Origin: Liolophura sinensis | Taxonomy: Eukaryota > Mollusca > Polyplacophora > Chitonida > Chitonidae | Reading direction: 5' to 3' | Assembly: GCF_032854445.1 (NCBI RefSeq) | Contig: NC_088300.1 | Coordinates: 21,683,608-21,747,607, forward strand | DNA: 64,000 nucleotides | Shown here: piece after piece, positions 24,811-38,208 of the stretch | How the letters are laid out: each line of letters begins with the position of its first letter | Position numbering within the stretch: the stretch's first letter is position 1 | Program-made: the position numbers and the translations under genes | The notes under the pieces: model-generated | What the model was told of the DNA's origin: nothing | What the model saw: the letters and a program-made list of their open reading frames with translations, nothing else | Databases searched by the model: none

Positions 24811-26797
24811 TGCAAACAAAAATGTTAAGTTCAAAGACTTCATATGCTGAATTCTTGCCCCCCAAATATTTTAAAACTTTCCATGATTAGTTTGGTAAAT
24901 GTTAAAAACGCACCTACAGGTCACATGTGACAGTTAACTTTCATTTTCACCTGTCACTTTGAAAAATGACCAATCCAGGACATATCAGCGCTGTTTTAGT
25001 CAGCTCCTACAAAGGGTGCAGGTACATGTATATTAGCATCTTCATCACATAAAACTAGAAAAACTAACACATGTTTTTACAGAGGTACTGTAATTCTTCA
25101 ATCTTTTTGTATTTGCAAGGTGTCTAATCCAGCATATTCTGAAAGCAGTATTCTGTGTAGATTGATAAAATTACGATTTTTGTGATGCCCTTAAATTGGT
25201 AAATCCAACTAATGTAGTTTTATCTCCCAAATCAAATTATAAATGTACATCAACTACACTGAAGGTTACTCTTTCATATGCGAAAAACTTGAGGAATTAG
25301 GGTAGAAAATGTTCATCATCTCTTCTACTTTCGCATTAGACATCATTTACTCAGCATACAAATCTTCTTGTAGCATGATCAGAACATACAAATAAGTGTG
25401 TGATTTCTTCTGGAGTATTTGTCTCCCTTCAAAGGTCACCCTTTCCACAGCACTTTCCAATTTTTATGCTATAAAATGGCCATTATGCACAAATTGCAAG
25501 CACAAGCCCACTTAATACATGCCAATCAATGATGCATTTCCAGCATAATAATGGTTCTGTCTTTCATGTACTTGATGAAAATCCTTCAAAATCTATAATT
25601 ACTCAATGTCTTATTTCAAAATCTGAAGTAATGGTCACAATGCCGTACAGAACACAGACTACAATACTTTCATCAACCAACTGCATCAATATGTTTGTAA
25701 AATGTTAAACTCCAAATTATTTTTCCATTAAGCAGAATAAAAATTAGCTTTATCCTGGAAAAACAAGAACATGAAATATAACTTTCAAAGGTATCTCTAC
25801 TATAAGCCAACACAGTTGGATGTTATTTGAAGACAGCTTTCCAATTCTTAACAGGTAGCAGAAAAATGTACAGGAATCATCATCTATTCCATCAATGCTG
25901 GTTTTTGTTAATGAAATTAACTTGCTATAATTCAACCCTGGCAACCATCACTTGAATAGCATTCATTTTCACTGGCTTAACTTCAATAAACTTCACAGAT
26001 CAACAAAGTTTGTTCGCTACAATACAGTTGCAGTAGTGCACAGCTTACATACATGTGGTTGGGAATGTTATCACAAAACATGATGCTGATGGAATCAAAA
26101 GACATGAATATTTCAAAAGAGTAAGAACTAAGAGACTGGTGCTATCTTTTATGAGATTTAGTATACATGTATGTCCACACACAGTATATCTATTATTTAT
26201 ATCCTTGTACATGTAGCACAAGGAGAAGTCCGCACTGAGCCTCCCATTATCATGTAATTGAAATATCTTGAGAACAGCCTAAAAATTTTGATTAAATAAG
26301 GGAGCAGACCAATCGTGTGTGTATGACAACATCCTGATGTGAGCAGACTATGCATTATGTATCTGTCGTGTCAGTCAAACTACTTTTTTATCTAAAAATA
26401 TACTTCCTGAATGAAGTTTGTCCAGTCAGGGCTTTGGAAGACGATTCCTTTTCTGATTTTCTCCTATCCTGCACATGCTGGAAACACAGGCACCAATTTG
26501 CTTACAATGTACATGTTATGTCAAGGTTGTAGTGATCAAATGTGTTTTCAATACCCTCAAAAAGTGATTTAAATTTGTAAAACTTTCCACTATTTGCAGA
26601 ACAGTCTGGAAAGTTGTCCTTGACTTTCATCAAATTCACAAAGTAAATAAATCCCCTTTTAATCTAACTATGTACATGTATATATGCAAGCATGTAAATG
26701 GTATCACCTTAAAGCCATTGTTATAGTGTTATATAGTTCACCCTTTTGATATGCTGGGCATATCGGTAAGTCCGGCTATGTGGTCTGTATATGAAGG

Positions 26798-26966
26798 TAT
26801 TTATTTATTTGATTGGTGTTTTACGCCGTACTCAAGAATATTTCACTTATACAACAGCTGCCAGCATTAAGGTGGGAGGAAACCAAGCAGAGCCCGGGGA
26901 AACCCACGACCATCCACAGGTTGCTGGAAGACCTTCCTACGAACGGCCGGAGAGGAAGCCAGCATG
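26798..26966 (-). mobile_element. SINE family 1, 5'-truncated
   Basis: Minus-oriented. Tail tatttatttatttgattgg, body through ccatccacaggttgctggaa to ggagaggaagccagcatg. It lacks the tRNA-like head. ORFs across it come from the SINE. Confidence 0.88.
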
Positions 26967-27175
26967 TGTGTATGAAGGTACTTCAAGTGCAACACTTCAA
27001 GTGCCCAATAACTAAGTACACAAAAGCAGTTTAAGAATGATATCACAAAATTGTCAGTTAGATTTTGTCTGGTGAATTAGATTAAAAAATCCTGTTTTCA
27101 TTATGAAATGAAAACTACGCTATGCTCACAATTACACGATGACCTGAAGCTGAAAACAAAAGCTTACAATCCAAC

Positions 27176-27202
27176 TTTCTGACCAAATTATTTGGTCAGA
27201 AA
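27176..27202. other. Perfect 12-bp hairpin with 3-nt loop
   Basis: Arms tttctgaccaaa and tttggtcagaaa surround tta, followed by an A-run. It would form a stable cruciform or RNA stem. Function unknown; it may be the relic of an inverted-repeat element. Confidence 0.6.
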
Positions 27203-27539
27203 AAAAAAATAGAGAGAATAAATGCACCTGTAAATGTCAATTTACAATATTAATAATTAATCATATAATTAGAATATACATGCAAAACACATAAATCAGA
27301 GCATGCAATCAGTAACAGCCACTTTAAGAGTAGGAAAAGAGGCGTAGTTAATGTATACATACTGTATGTTGTCAATGGTAATATCCCAGTCCCAGAATAC
27401 ATCTTGCTTTGGGAAGATCTCCATGGTAACAATTACAGGTTGCTAAGCTATTCGAGGAAAATGCTGTTGTCTTGTTGACAAACAATAACTCAGTAATTAC
27501 TTGGTTGTAAAAATCCAGATGTGAATCATTAAACAATTA

Positions 27540-28900
27540 CTAGGCTTGTCTGCTGGAAGCCAATAAATCAGACCGCAAGAGGAGGAAGAGGGAGGGAGGG
27601 AGAGAGAGAGAGAATGAGAAAAATGTTGGACAAGAGTTAGCCCTGCAGACCTAACTTTCCTGTAATCGCCCTGCCTCTACTTATGAATGGGAAGGAATCG
27701 TCCCTAGACAGTGTTGCTGCTGCCGCGGTAACCAGCCCATCAGCTGGTTGGGGAGGAGAGAGGGAAAGTTTTAAAGATGCTGAACGTGCTAGTCGGCACA
27801 CACAAACTGCTATCACTGACAACCTGGGGTGGCTGAATTAGGAGAAACTCCTCACCGACACTATCTGATTTCTCCTTTCCAAACTCTGGCGGCAGAGGCG
27901 AGCCCAGCGCAAAAAAAAAAGAACACTGGAACTCTCCCAAAATTACGTCAGAGGGTTCGCCGCTGTAACCTACAAGGGAAGGGAGAACCCTATCAGATTG
28001 GGGAGTAAGCACTGGGGGGTTACCCTTCTACATGACCTACAACCCCCGACCCCTGACTTTTTGATCTCCATCTCACTAGTATAGCTACCCCACCACAATT
28101 TCCCCTTCCCTCTATTCTATCAAAACACTGGGCGCCCTGTCTACTTACATGGTTTATGGTGACAGAATTAGGTAAGCAAGTCAGGCCAGGGCAGAAAGTC
28201 TACTCACAGGCCAATCACACTAGTTGTTAATAAAACGGAAAGATAATCACTAATTCAATGTGCACGGAATGGGGAGATGGGGGTGGGGGGGAGAGATGAA
28301 GATAGAGGGGAGGAGGTTCAGGCGGGATTGTCGAGAGGTACATGTAGGATAGACACTGGCCCTAAGATTTGGCCCTGAATATGGAAGTGGAGACTGAAAT
28401 CATTAACACAACTTGCATGACTGATCTCTAAAATGAAGTAGAACTTGAAAGCTTTATATGTGGCTTTGCAAACTTGTCACAGATTATGTAACTAAGCATC
28501 TAAGTCAAAGATTTCACGTGAGGCTTTATACGTGCATGTGAGTTAGTGTATTCGTGTTTATGTATGTAGCTGGTGGCGACTGGGATAAACGGGCTACAAT
28601 CTGCAAACACTTAACTACAACTGTAAAAACAATGTGACCTGGTTATTTCCCCTCTGTTGAAAATATGTAGCTCACTATCAGAGAGGCACTGCGCATCACA
28701 CAGGCATGCCGTGCTGATGCAACCTGCCCTGGAAATGGCGTACGTTTCAATGATGCGCCGACCTAGATGACGCGATGATGACGAAACGATGATGCGGAAG
28801 CTGCCTGAGAGAGAAAACGTAGGCCACTCACCAATCTAGATGCCCTGTATGCTAAACATGGACTGACATTTTGCAGCCCGGCTAACATCTTCAGCATCTC
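27540..28900. other. Relatively GC-rich island in HIF intron 1
   Basis: Compared with its surroundings this stretch has more GC and CpG, a purine tract (27575-27615, ggaggaagagggagggaggg then agagag), a G-run tract near 28271-28310 and a 'gatgacgcgatgatgacg' block near 28770. On the minus strand an excellent donor-like GTGAGT sits at 28826-28831. This could be an alternative promoter or regulatory region of the HIF gene, but no exon is proven. Confidence 0.3.
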
Positions 28901-29386
28901 TGTATTCCCACAGTCTGTTTTCAATATCGCTTTGAGCATTGCTGGTTGTAGATCTCAACTAATGACGTGGGTAAAAAGTGTACAAGGTAAATATCACACG
29001 GTGGCTAAAACTGGCTGATGTGCTGTCTGAACTCGCCATGGACAGAACGGGCAACGGGTGTGACATTTGGCAGGATTCTCATTACCTTCACCTGCGACTG
29101 ACATAGTAACAAAAATACAACAATTTCACATGCCAAAAATAAAACAGCAGTATGTTGATAATTCCCTACGTTTATGTACAGAATGAAACTGATATTACAT
29201 AAAAACAGCAAGGTCTTCAGAGTGTCCTTCACAGCCATTTATTTGACAAAACCATTAAAGGCTGTCATACATTGTGTTTGTATCTACACTACATGATTTC
29301 ACTACAAAAAATAACCATGTGGATTTTTGTACATCCAGGACTACTTATACTGACAAGGTTCATCATGTGCACACTAATTAGTGCAC

Positions 29387-29520
29387 TCTTCAACCTTTTC
29401 AACCACTAAAGCATTTTTTCAATGTAATTTATGCAAATGATGCTGAATAAACCTGTGCAAATTAGTTCTCTCAGAATGTTGCAAAATATTGGTGGCAGAG
29501 GCAGTTGAAAGAGTTGAAGA
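29387..29520. mobile_element. MITE family B, copy 1
   Basis: Left end tcttcaaccttttcaaccac; the right end (cagttgaaagagttgaaga) is its approximate reverse complement. The same architecture and inner blocks (aaagca.tttttc, gtaatttatgcaaat, atgatg) occur at 44337-44500. Non-coding, 134 bp. Confidence 0.7.
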
Positions 29521-29796
29521 ATGAGGGTCCTCAATTACATAACTCTTGTAGCAGACTCACACAATGCCAGTCAGGTTTATATATCTACCTGGAGTCAACC
29601 AAAGTGCCTGAAGTAAACCAAAAGCCTGAAGTAAACCAAGGGCCTTTGCCAGGAGTCTGACTTTCAGGAAACTCACGGTCAAACAAAAATATAGCCATGC
29701 TAGCCACCTGAACAAACCGTTCTTCCATACTGCTCCCATTGACATTCATGTACTTCATCATTTCTTTATGGCTGTTGGTCCCAATTCAAACAACTG

Positions 29797-29945
29797 ACAC
29801 ACATGTAAACTCTACATACAGTAGTTATCCATGTAAACTCTATATACAGTAGTCACATGTAAACTCTATATACAGTAGTCACATGTAAACTCTATATACA
29901 GTAGTCACATGTAAACTCTATATACAGTAGTTATCCATGTACACA
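29797..29945. repeat. 26-bp tandem repeat, about 5 copies
   Basis: Unit catgtaaactctatatacag plus tagtca (26 bp), with longer variant spacers containing ttatc at both ends. In HIF intron 1. Confidence 0.85.
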
Positions 29946-31089
29946 GCTCTTTTGTCACATCATCCAGCAGGCCCAACAGTCATGTGTCATAGTAGTTCTC
30001 TGCACGTTACATCCATTCACGCATTGAAATATAGAAATATTTATCAAACATTAAGAATCTATTGACTTGGGCAATAAAGTGAGCATATGATTTACATATC
30101 AGAAAACTACTGCCACAAATATACATGTATACTTACCTGAAATATCGACAAGGTGCAAACCGAGAGAGTTTGAAATAAAATTCTACTTTCCTGTGCAACC
30201 ACGCAAAAGTTTTTCTAACCCGCTGAATACTTCATGAATCAGAACACATCCTCGACAAAGAGCCTACCTTAAGTTACCATGCTTCAAATGTCCAAAATTA
30301 AAGACATCAGCTTGCAACCAATACGAGTCTATCATCCTTCCAGATATATCTCCTGTGTGCTCTTTTCTCTTTCGGCAAAAAACTCAAAATGACATTTTCA
30401 CCAAGAATATACACTATAGACGTATTTTTTGTTGAATGTATCTGAGGACAGGAGAATACGAGAACAAAATAAATATATGCACAAATACATAATTAGTTTT
30501 ACTAGGATATCCTCTCCCTAATCCACTATTCCTATTGGCTGTACCACTGGGTAAACATTCTCCCATCCTCTTCATGTCCTGCCCTGGTTAGATCCAGGAA
30601 TATTTCTTCTGTCTTTATATATTAAAAAAAAAGAGTCTAGCCTATACCCAGGGAATAGTTAATTTCACTTTTTCATTTATTCTGTATAAAAAAAAAAAAC
30701 ACTTTTCACGGATGCTGTAAGGCTTTAGAACTAACACTAACGATGTGCTAAAAAACCACAACAGTAACCATAAACAATTGGCTTCTATCTGACCCCACTC
30801 TCTTAGTCAAGCAAACTGTTATTCCTATATCTGAGAAGACAATCGGTTTTTCACATAAAAGCAATAACAACACACCGAAGCCTGCTTTTGTAGTAAATGT
30901 CACTTCCTGGTATATGATGCATCTGTTTTGTACATACCTCCAGTACAGTCCTTAAACATTTCACTTTTCATTTAATTTACTGACTCCATATCCATCAGAG
31001 TTCACTAACAGATTCAATACCACAAAAATGTGACTTTACAAAATATATAAATAGTATAAAAACACAAACATGCTGGTGTATATCAAAAA

Positions 31090-32600
31090 AATCTTGACAA
31101 AGATTAAATTATCATCACAGAAGTTATTCATGAGGACCAGAAAGGTTTCATATCAGGTAGATGTAGAAATGAAAATACTCGCCTAATTTACAACATCATA
31201 TTTGAAACAATGAATAGTGGAATCCCAGGGATGCTTCGGACCATCGACTGAGAAGGTATTTGACTGCATATCACGGAGGTTTATTAAACAAGTTTCAAAT
31301 GGAAACTATGTAGTTTGGTAATCACATTTAAAGATGGATAAAGGTTTTTTCAAACAAATATTTCAGGTTGTATTCTACAAAATGGAAATATATCCTCTCC
31401 ATTCTGAATTAGTATGGGTTTTAGACAAAAGAGATTTGATTTCGCCGTACACTTTTCTGTTGTGCGCCAAGGTTCACTGGAGTATGATAAGCAACAATGA
31501 AGAAATAAGGGGTATAACCATAAATGGGACTGGGCATGAAATAGGTCAACATGCTGATAACACTCCCAACTGATTCTGGATAGATCCCAAAACACCTTAG
31601 TAGAAACACTACACTGTCTGTATTTATATTACAAATACTCAGGGCTAAAAATTTATATACAGAAAACAAGAGCAGCCTGGATATAGGCTCTTTGTCCAGG
31701 TGCAATCTGAAGCTATGCCAGGATGTACATTTAGACAGGGTGAATGAACTAAACGCATTAGGCATTCAGTTCTCAACTACAGATTTCAACATGATATGGA
31801 GAATTAACTATGTTGCAAGAATAGAGGAATTAAAAGTAGAAATACAAAAATGGAAATTAAGAAACCTCAAACTCCTTGGTAAAATAACGGTTATCAAATC
31901 TTTGGCACTTTCCAAAATGATTCATGTTTTCTTATCACTACCTTGCCCACCTTGTATTTTTTAAAAGAAATTAACAGTATAAGACTAACTTTAAAACTAA
32001 CCTGGGGGAAACAGCTTGTTTTTGAAGAAAATAACTGGGACACAATTATGATGACACTCTACACTGGGGATAAGTTGAAGAGTGTTGGAGGTAGATACTT
32101 CAAAGATATAATAAAGACAATAAAAAAAAACCTTTTAGAATGAAAACATCGAAGCTTGGGTAGTTTTTAGCGAAAAAATCAAAAGAACGACACCAAGAAA
32201 CACATTAGATGAAACACTTATACTTATTTATCCAGTGTGAAATTGTGTGAAAATGTTTTGGCCAAGAGCTGATAGGTGGTTAAAGCAGGAGTGCAACTTT
32301 ACAAGCAAAAGCGACAATGCTACAGTCATTTTAGGCTTATTCAATGAAAAAACAATAATAAACACTTCACTTATACCAGCAAAAAAATGAAAAGACCATT
32401 ACATACTGAAAATCTACCTAATAAAATAGCTGAATACTTAAGACTTGAAGAATATAATAATGTGGACGAAACCCGAATTGAAAACCAAATGGAGAAGCAG
32501 CTATCACGTATTTATAAAACAATTAAATGTATAAAAATGCAAGCGCAGGTGAGGGCGAAAGTGTGGCTGCATATAAATGTTAGTCTTTAATCTTCTGATT
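31090..32600 (+). pseudogene. Dead LINE (non-LTR retrotransposon) reverse-transcriptase fragment
   Basis: Fragments of one RT domain lie in order on the plus strand but in shifting frames. At about 31120-31220 the reading EDQKGFISGRC and LIYNII matches the LINE fingers region, and motif A is ruined by two stops. At 31334-31573 RDLISPYTFLLCAK matches motif B, and the catalytic YADD box reads QHADN. At 31692-31964 the thumb-like segment KLLGKITVIKSLALSKM is still clear. Later pieces (31943-32143 and 32387-32590) look like the C-terminal part. There is no endonuclease domain and no intact ORF, so it is a 5'-truncated, long-inactive copy. The clade is uncertain (L1/CR1-type affinities not separable by eye). 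Confidence 0.88.
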
Positions 32601-34275
32601 AATACACAAACAGGCCTGCACACTGTATCCCTAACTATTTATATGGTGTTAACAATTTCTCTGACTGTTTTTATTTCCATCTTTTCAGGTCTATGAATCA
32701 TATATCATTCATTACTGTTATTTGTACAGGTATATCCACAGGAAATTCTTTGAATTATCACAGCTTTCTTTATGATTTCAGATAAGCCTGCAAACTTTAT
32801 GTTACCAACCTATGCATAACTATTTAGATGATTTTACGAACCTCCCTAGTTGTTTTCATTTTCACCAGTTCAGGTTTATGAAATCTGTACAATTCATTAT
32901 TGGCTATGAATCCATTTCACATACAGCTCACACATTTACCTGCACAATGTAAAACAAATGTCATATCCTAGAATATTATACCTAATTCCATGCACCTGTG
33001 TACATGTATCTGTACATATAAAAGATGCCATCATATTTATTACATTTTACTTTCAAAGAATCTGCATTTTTTTTAAAGAGGGCACATTTGCTGGCATCAG
33101 TGAGTACTTCTGGTGACTAAACTGGGTAATGGAGAATCAAAGAGAATTGGCGCCAACTATAACAACCCTCCGAGTTGTTATTTTTAACACATTTTTCACT
33201 TGGAAACTCTGCACTTGCATGTGGTTGAAAAAACAACGAAGTTATGTCAAATGCAGACGGAACTGCGTTATCAGTGCAATCTGAACCTGGTGTTTATGTA
33301 ATAAGGAAGGTGCCTGGTCCTACCCATAGTTGACTAGGTGCATGTACATTTCACCCCTTGTGCTAGTACACCACCACGTGGATGAGGTAACACCCTGACA
33401 GTGACAGGAGCTAGATGTAATATACCCACCACAATCACCCTCATACACAGCCAGTCAATGTGTACATTTACAAGTACCTCACTGTGCTATATAACCAATG
33501 GTGTGTAGGAGATGGGTGTACAACAAGGAAGAGCTTGATGTCTGGCATTCAAGTGAACAAAGACACAAAAAGACCCTTGTAATACAACACCTGGTTGTGC
33601 AGTCTTGTACTCAAACAACCTCGAAATTATATGCCTACTGCATATCATACAGATGCTCTGATATACTTTGGAATGATCATCTCTTTATATCCGCTTACTG
33701 ACTCAATGAATGATTGCCCTATAGTACATGCATATTAGTTATTAATGAAAAATTTATCCCATTCATGCGATGCATTCTACAGAATCAAATCTAAGTGTTT
33801 TGGATGGTAGTTATCAGATCGCATCTAGTTAATTACTATCTGCAAGTACATGTGAACTAGACTTCATGTCACTACTTTCTACATATGGTCGTAACACTTT
33901 CCTTATGCCCACCCCCCACGTTCTACTGTGACCCTTCCCAATATGATCTATAGTAATGACTGCTCGAGATTCAGGTGTCTTACAAAGGATACGCTGGAAG
34001 ATCCTAGATCATTTACCGTAAAGCTTTGGGGGTATATAAAGACTCAAAATTGGATAAAAATGTATGTTTAAGGCATACTCTAATTCTTCACCCTTTTTTG
34101 CATAAGAAAGACCAAATTTCAGGGCAATTTAGTCACATTTTTAGAATAGTGAGACAAAACATGTACATTCATAGGATTGGTCACATTCAGGAATTCACAA
34201 AAACTATAATTTTATCAGTCAACACAGAATAATGCCTTCAGAATTTGCTTGACTAAAAGTCTTGCAAACGCGCAC

Positions 34276-34352
34276 AAGGGGAAGGTCTGTCAGCAACCTG
34301 CGGATGGTCTTGGGTTTCTCCCAGGCTCTGCCCGTTTTCCTCCCACCATCAA
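34276..34352 (+). mobile_element. SINE family 1, internal fragment
   Basis: gggaaggtctgtcagcaacc then tgcggatggtcttgggtttc and ttttcctcccaccat match the body of the full copy at 58521-58785. Both ends are missing. Confidence 0.8.
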
Positions 34353-35029
34353 AAGTATCCACTAAACATTACTCTTACATAAAAACAATTACATGTGCAA
34401 ATCTCTGCAAATTACTGGTACAATTTCTCACCATTACCTGACTTTGAAACTATACGCTATATACATGAATCTAAATCAGAATTTCGATCTTGAATTTATT
34501 GATTGCTGAAAAACATGGTTTCCTTAGAGCTTTCAGAAAGATCTTTTCATGACTTTCTACATGACCAAGTTCAAGTACATCCACTATTTACTTGTTGACA
34601 TAGTAGTGGTACCAATGGAAACATGGAAACTTTCAATACACAGGTAAAAATCATGCCTCGTTAACAACAAAAATATGACCTGGATACAGTTTTGATTTCC
34701 ATGTCAACTGCTGCATGTACACTGTATATATAGAGCAATAGTCTGAAGTCTTGTGATGAAATCAAACATGAACCTCAAAAATAAACAGATAAAATCGCAT
34801 GAGAAGACATGAAGAATCCCTTAATGAAGGATTAAAAGTGTCTTCCTATACATGAACACACACAGATACGTGCTTCTCAGTGCTTTCATTCCTTTAAATC
34901 AGCGAAGTAAAATTAATTGCAAAACTGGTTCCCATTCTTTAACGTACACATGCAGGAACCGAAATTTGGGATCAAAGAAAGAGTTCAAAGCCATTCTCTT
35001 CATGTGTTAATAGATTCTTCATAATAATG

Positions 35030-35780
35030 CAGTAAACTTTATAATAACTCAGCACACCTTGATAATAACTCAGCACACATTCATAATAACTCAGCACACA
35101 TTCATAATAACTTAGCACAGCGCCATAATAACTCAGCACACCTTCATACTAACACAGCACATCTTCATAATAACTAAGCATACTGTCATAGTAACTCAAC
35201 CCACATTCATAATAACTTAGCACAGCGCCATAATAACTCAGCACACCTTCATACTAACACAGCACATCTTCATAATAACTCAGCACACTGTCATAGTAAC
35301 TCAACCCACATTCATAATAACTTAGCACAGCGCCATAATAACTCAGCACACCTTCATACTAACACAGCACATCTTCATAATAACTCAACACACTGTCATA
35401 GTAACTCAGCCCACATTCATATTAACTTAGCATAGCATCATAATAACTCAGCAAACCTTGATAATCACTCAGCACACATTCATAATAACTTAGCACAGTG
35501 CCATAATAACTCAGCACACCTTCATACTAACACAGCACATCTTCATAATAACTCAGCACACTGTCATAGTAACTCAACCCACATTCATAATAACTTAGCA
35601 CAGCACCATAATAACTCAGCACACCTTTATACTAACACAGCACATCTTCATAATAACTCAGCACACTGTCATAGTAACTCAACCCACATTCATAATAACT
35701 TAGCATAGCATCATAATAACTCAGCACACCTTGGTAATAACACAGCACACCTTGATAATAACACAGCACACAAAGTAAAT
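35030..35780. repeat. 21-bp tandem array with a 105-bp higher-order unit
   Basis: Basic unit cataataactcagcacacct plus t (21 bp). In the middle, five distinguishable 21-mers form a 105-bp unit; the marker 'cgccataataactcagcac' recurs exactly at 35121, 35226 and 35331. About 35 basic copies. The flanks are simpler monomers, so the higher-order unit arose in the centre. Confidence 0.92.
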
Positions 35781-36497
35781 TTACATCTCTAAGGTTCTGG
35801 GGAGAAATGACACCAGGTTTCCCCATGGTGTCATTGTTTCCTCCCCAACCAGCCTTCATACTAAGAGGAGGATAATACCGTTGATAATCCTATATCAGAG
35901 GTACAGGTAAGGTCATGGATCAGGTCAAGGTGCCTGGGCTGGCCTGACCCTCACAACATGTGGGTCAACTACCCACCTCACTTCTGGTAAGGCACCAAGA
36001 GTGGAGCACAGGGCTAAATATAACCTCTTCAGAACCCACAACTGGACTGTTTTAGGCACCTACAGCATTCTAGTCATACAGACCTAGGCCTGAGAAGTGT
36101 GGGGTGGTAGAGGGCAATTGTACTGCAAGAACACTTCTTAGTACTGCCTGTACAGTATTACACATAAATGTACATGTATACATTTAACTATGATATTAGC
36201 AATGATTTTACTTGTAATATATACATCTTTATATATGTACATGTAGTTGCAGTACATCTCTCTGAATACAGTGGTATACTGACACATGTAAGTGTCATTA
36301 AGGGTACCATAACTGCTACTGGAAGTAGATTCTATCCCCTAGACGCTGATTCACCAAATAAAAAGTTGCAGACAACATCCATCTGTTTACATGTATGTGT
36401 ACATACATACATGTGTATGATATAACAACAGTAGAGTTATAGTTCAGTGATTATCTATGTATATAATTTATTTAACTGATTGGGATTTAATTTGTAA

Positions 36498-36553
36498 ATT
36501 TATTTATTTATTTGATTAGTGTTTGACACCGTGCTAGAGAATTTTTCCCTTTA
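36498..36553 (-). mobile_element. SINE family 1, 3' tail fragment
   Basis: tttatttatttatttgatta then gtgtttgacaccgtgctaga matches the SINE tail with decay. It is joined directly to a 'cgacggcagtcaggtaaac' piece of another repeat. Confidence 0.65.
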
Positions 36554-37378
36554 ACGTACGACGGCAGTCAGGTAAACATCGCTGGACAAAAGCACTACTC
36601 TTCAGGCACCTGACCAACTTATTTTTTACACCTCTGAAGTGGCCTATTTTCAACACAATAACAAAATTTACCATGTCAAGTGAAATAGTTCACAAGTTAT
36701 AAAACCCCTACAGCTGCTCACCAGTACTGATTTATTTTAGACCTACATATTTTTAGTGCCTATATTTACAGTTACATTATTTTACTTTTATCTTATTTCC
36801 TTTCACGCTCCATGTGCTTTGTCTGTAAAACCTCTGCCAAATCTTCACACCCAATAGAGTAGATAATGACCCTACCCCACCTATGCTGGGGAGGTGAGAC
36901 TGTGCTCACTGTAAGTCTTAGCAACCCTGATAGTGTGATAGTGATGTAATGCAGCAGATAACTGTAGTATTACATCAGCCTGGCCCAGTTCTCAGGAAGG
37001 GCTAAAACAGGCTCAGACCTACATGTTCAGCTATCTATAGAGGTGTACAAGACTAACAGCACATAGCGCTCAGGATCAGCACAAAGTTTTCTGTGTCAAA
37101 GACGTTTGGCCAAAACACAGAGGAAACGGTGCCAAAGTCCAGGCTATGGGCGCTGCTGGACAAATTAACCTATATACATCTGACATATTCGACCCCCTAC
37201 CCCTCACCTCATTTCTCCTGATAATGCTCACCTCAGTTCATGTATATCAAGTGAGCTTCTACAACACTTACATGTACTCCATTATGTCCCACACTATTAC
37301 ACCTCTGCCACAATTGTTCCCCACAAACTTTCCACCCTTTTGTTACTGAGCAAACTCTCAAAAGTTTCAATGAAGAAA

Positions 37379-37400
37379 TTTATTTATTTGATTGGTGGTG
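37379..37400 (-). mobile_element. SINE family 1, minimal tail fragment
   Basis: Only the tail (tttatttatttgattggtg) is recognisable; the following bases no longer match the body. Confidence 0.45.
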
Positions 37401-37685
37401 TATGCAGTACATGGTATCAGTTCTTGAGTACATATGTTCTTGAGTCTGGCAATGCAACATACAAACAAAAAAACTGTGTCTGCAGATCTGACCACAGCTT
37501 CACATCCATTGTCAACCAGAGCGTTATACATGTATGCATCTATCCAAATGATCACAATGATGTATCAAACAACAGGGGATGTAAACTCAGTACAGATCAT
37601 ACCTCAGTGGCTACAAAAATACAACACTCTGGTCCCAGAGTGTCTGATTCGCTATTTTAAGAAACAATAAATAGTTTGTTTGAAC

Positions 37686-38208
37686 TTAAAAAGAGAAGAA
37701 AATATAAAAATGATGCCAAAATCAGACGCAAAACTTATCTGCAAATATGGCCTTTAATATTGTTTGGGATTTCTTTCTTTCAGGAAAAGAGGGGTTTTTT
37801 TGGTGGGTACATTGGGTATGGTGGGTATCTGGAACCACCTATTGGTATTTATCGCCGTTGCATAATAATATTCTAAATCAAGAGTTATGGTAATATTTAT
37901 GAATATACTAAAAAACATAAATATGATCAAAATCCTGATTGAAACACAGTTCTTAACAGCTGAAAAGACCAAATTCTAGAGCAAATATATTTATTAAACA
38001 TGTCATACATCATCATTTAAAACATTATTGCAAGAAGACTATATGTACCAAAAGGTGGTCGCACATGCTCGCCATACAAAATTAATTTTCAGGTGTTTTT
38101 TTTCTATTCCAAAAACAAATCGAAAAAAATATTGAAAGTCACATTTACGACTAAATTTCCGCACTTTTTCATGTGAACTTTGTCATTTTTACGTTTCTCC
38201 ACCTTTAA
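37686..38208. mobile_element. MITE-like family D, copy 2 (TTAA-ended, 523 bp)
   Basis: Collinear with the copy at 9529-10094. It starts ttaaaaagagaagaaaatat and ends ttacgtttctccacctttaa. A T-rich and 'gtgggtacattgggtatgg' insertion near 37790-37835 and a deletion near 37880 distinguish it. Confidence 0.7.

Noticed and set aside
27637-28012. Minus-strand ORFs (61 and 90 codons) in the GC-rich island
   Set aside because: Low-complexity composition, no domain, no splice signals consistent with the HIF frame.
31350-31765. Minus-strand ORFs of 81 and 114 codons
   Set aside because: Antisense shadows of the plus-strand LINE RT fragment.
35030-35780. CRISPR-like alternation of repeats and spacers
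   Set aside because: The units are contiguous 21-mers without unique spacers, in an intron-rich animal genome.
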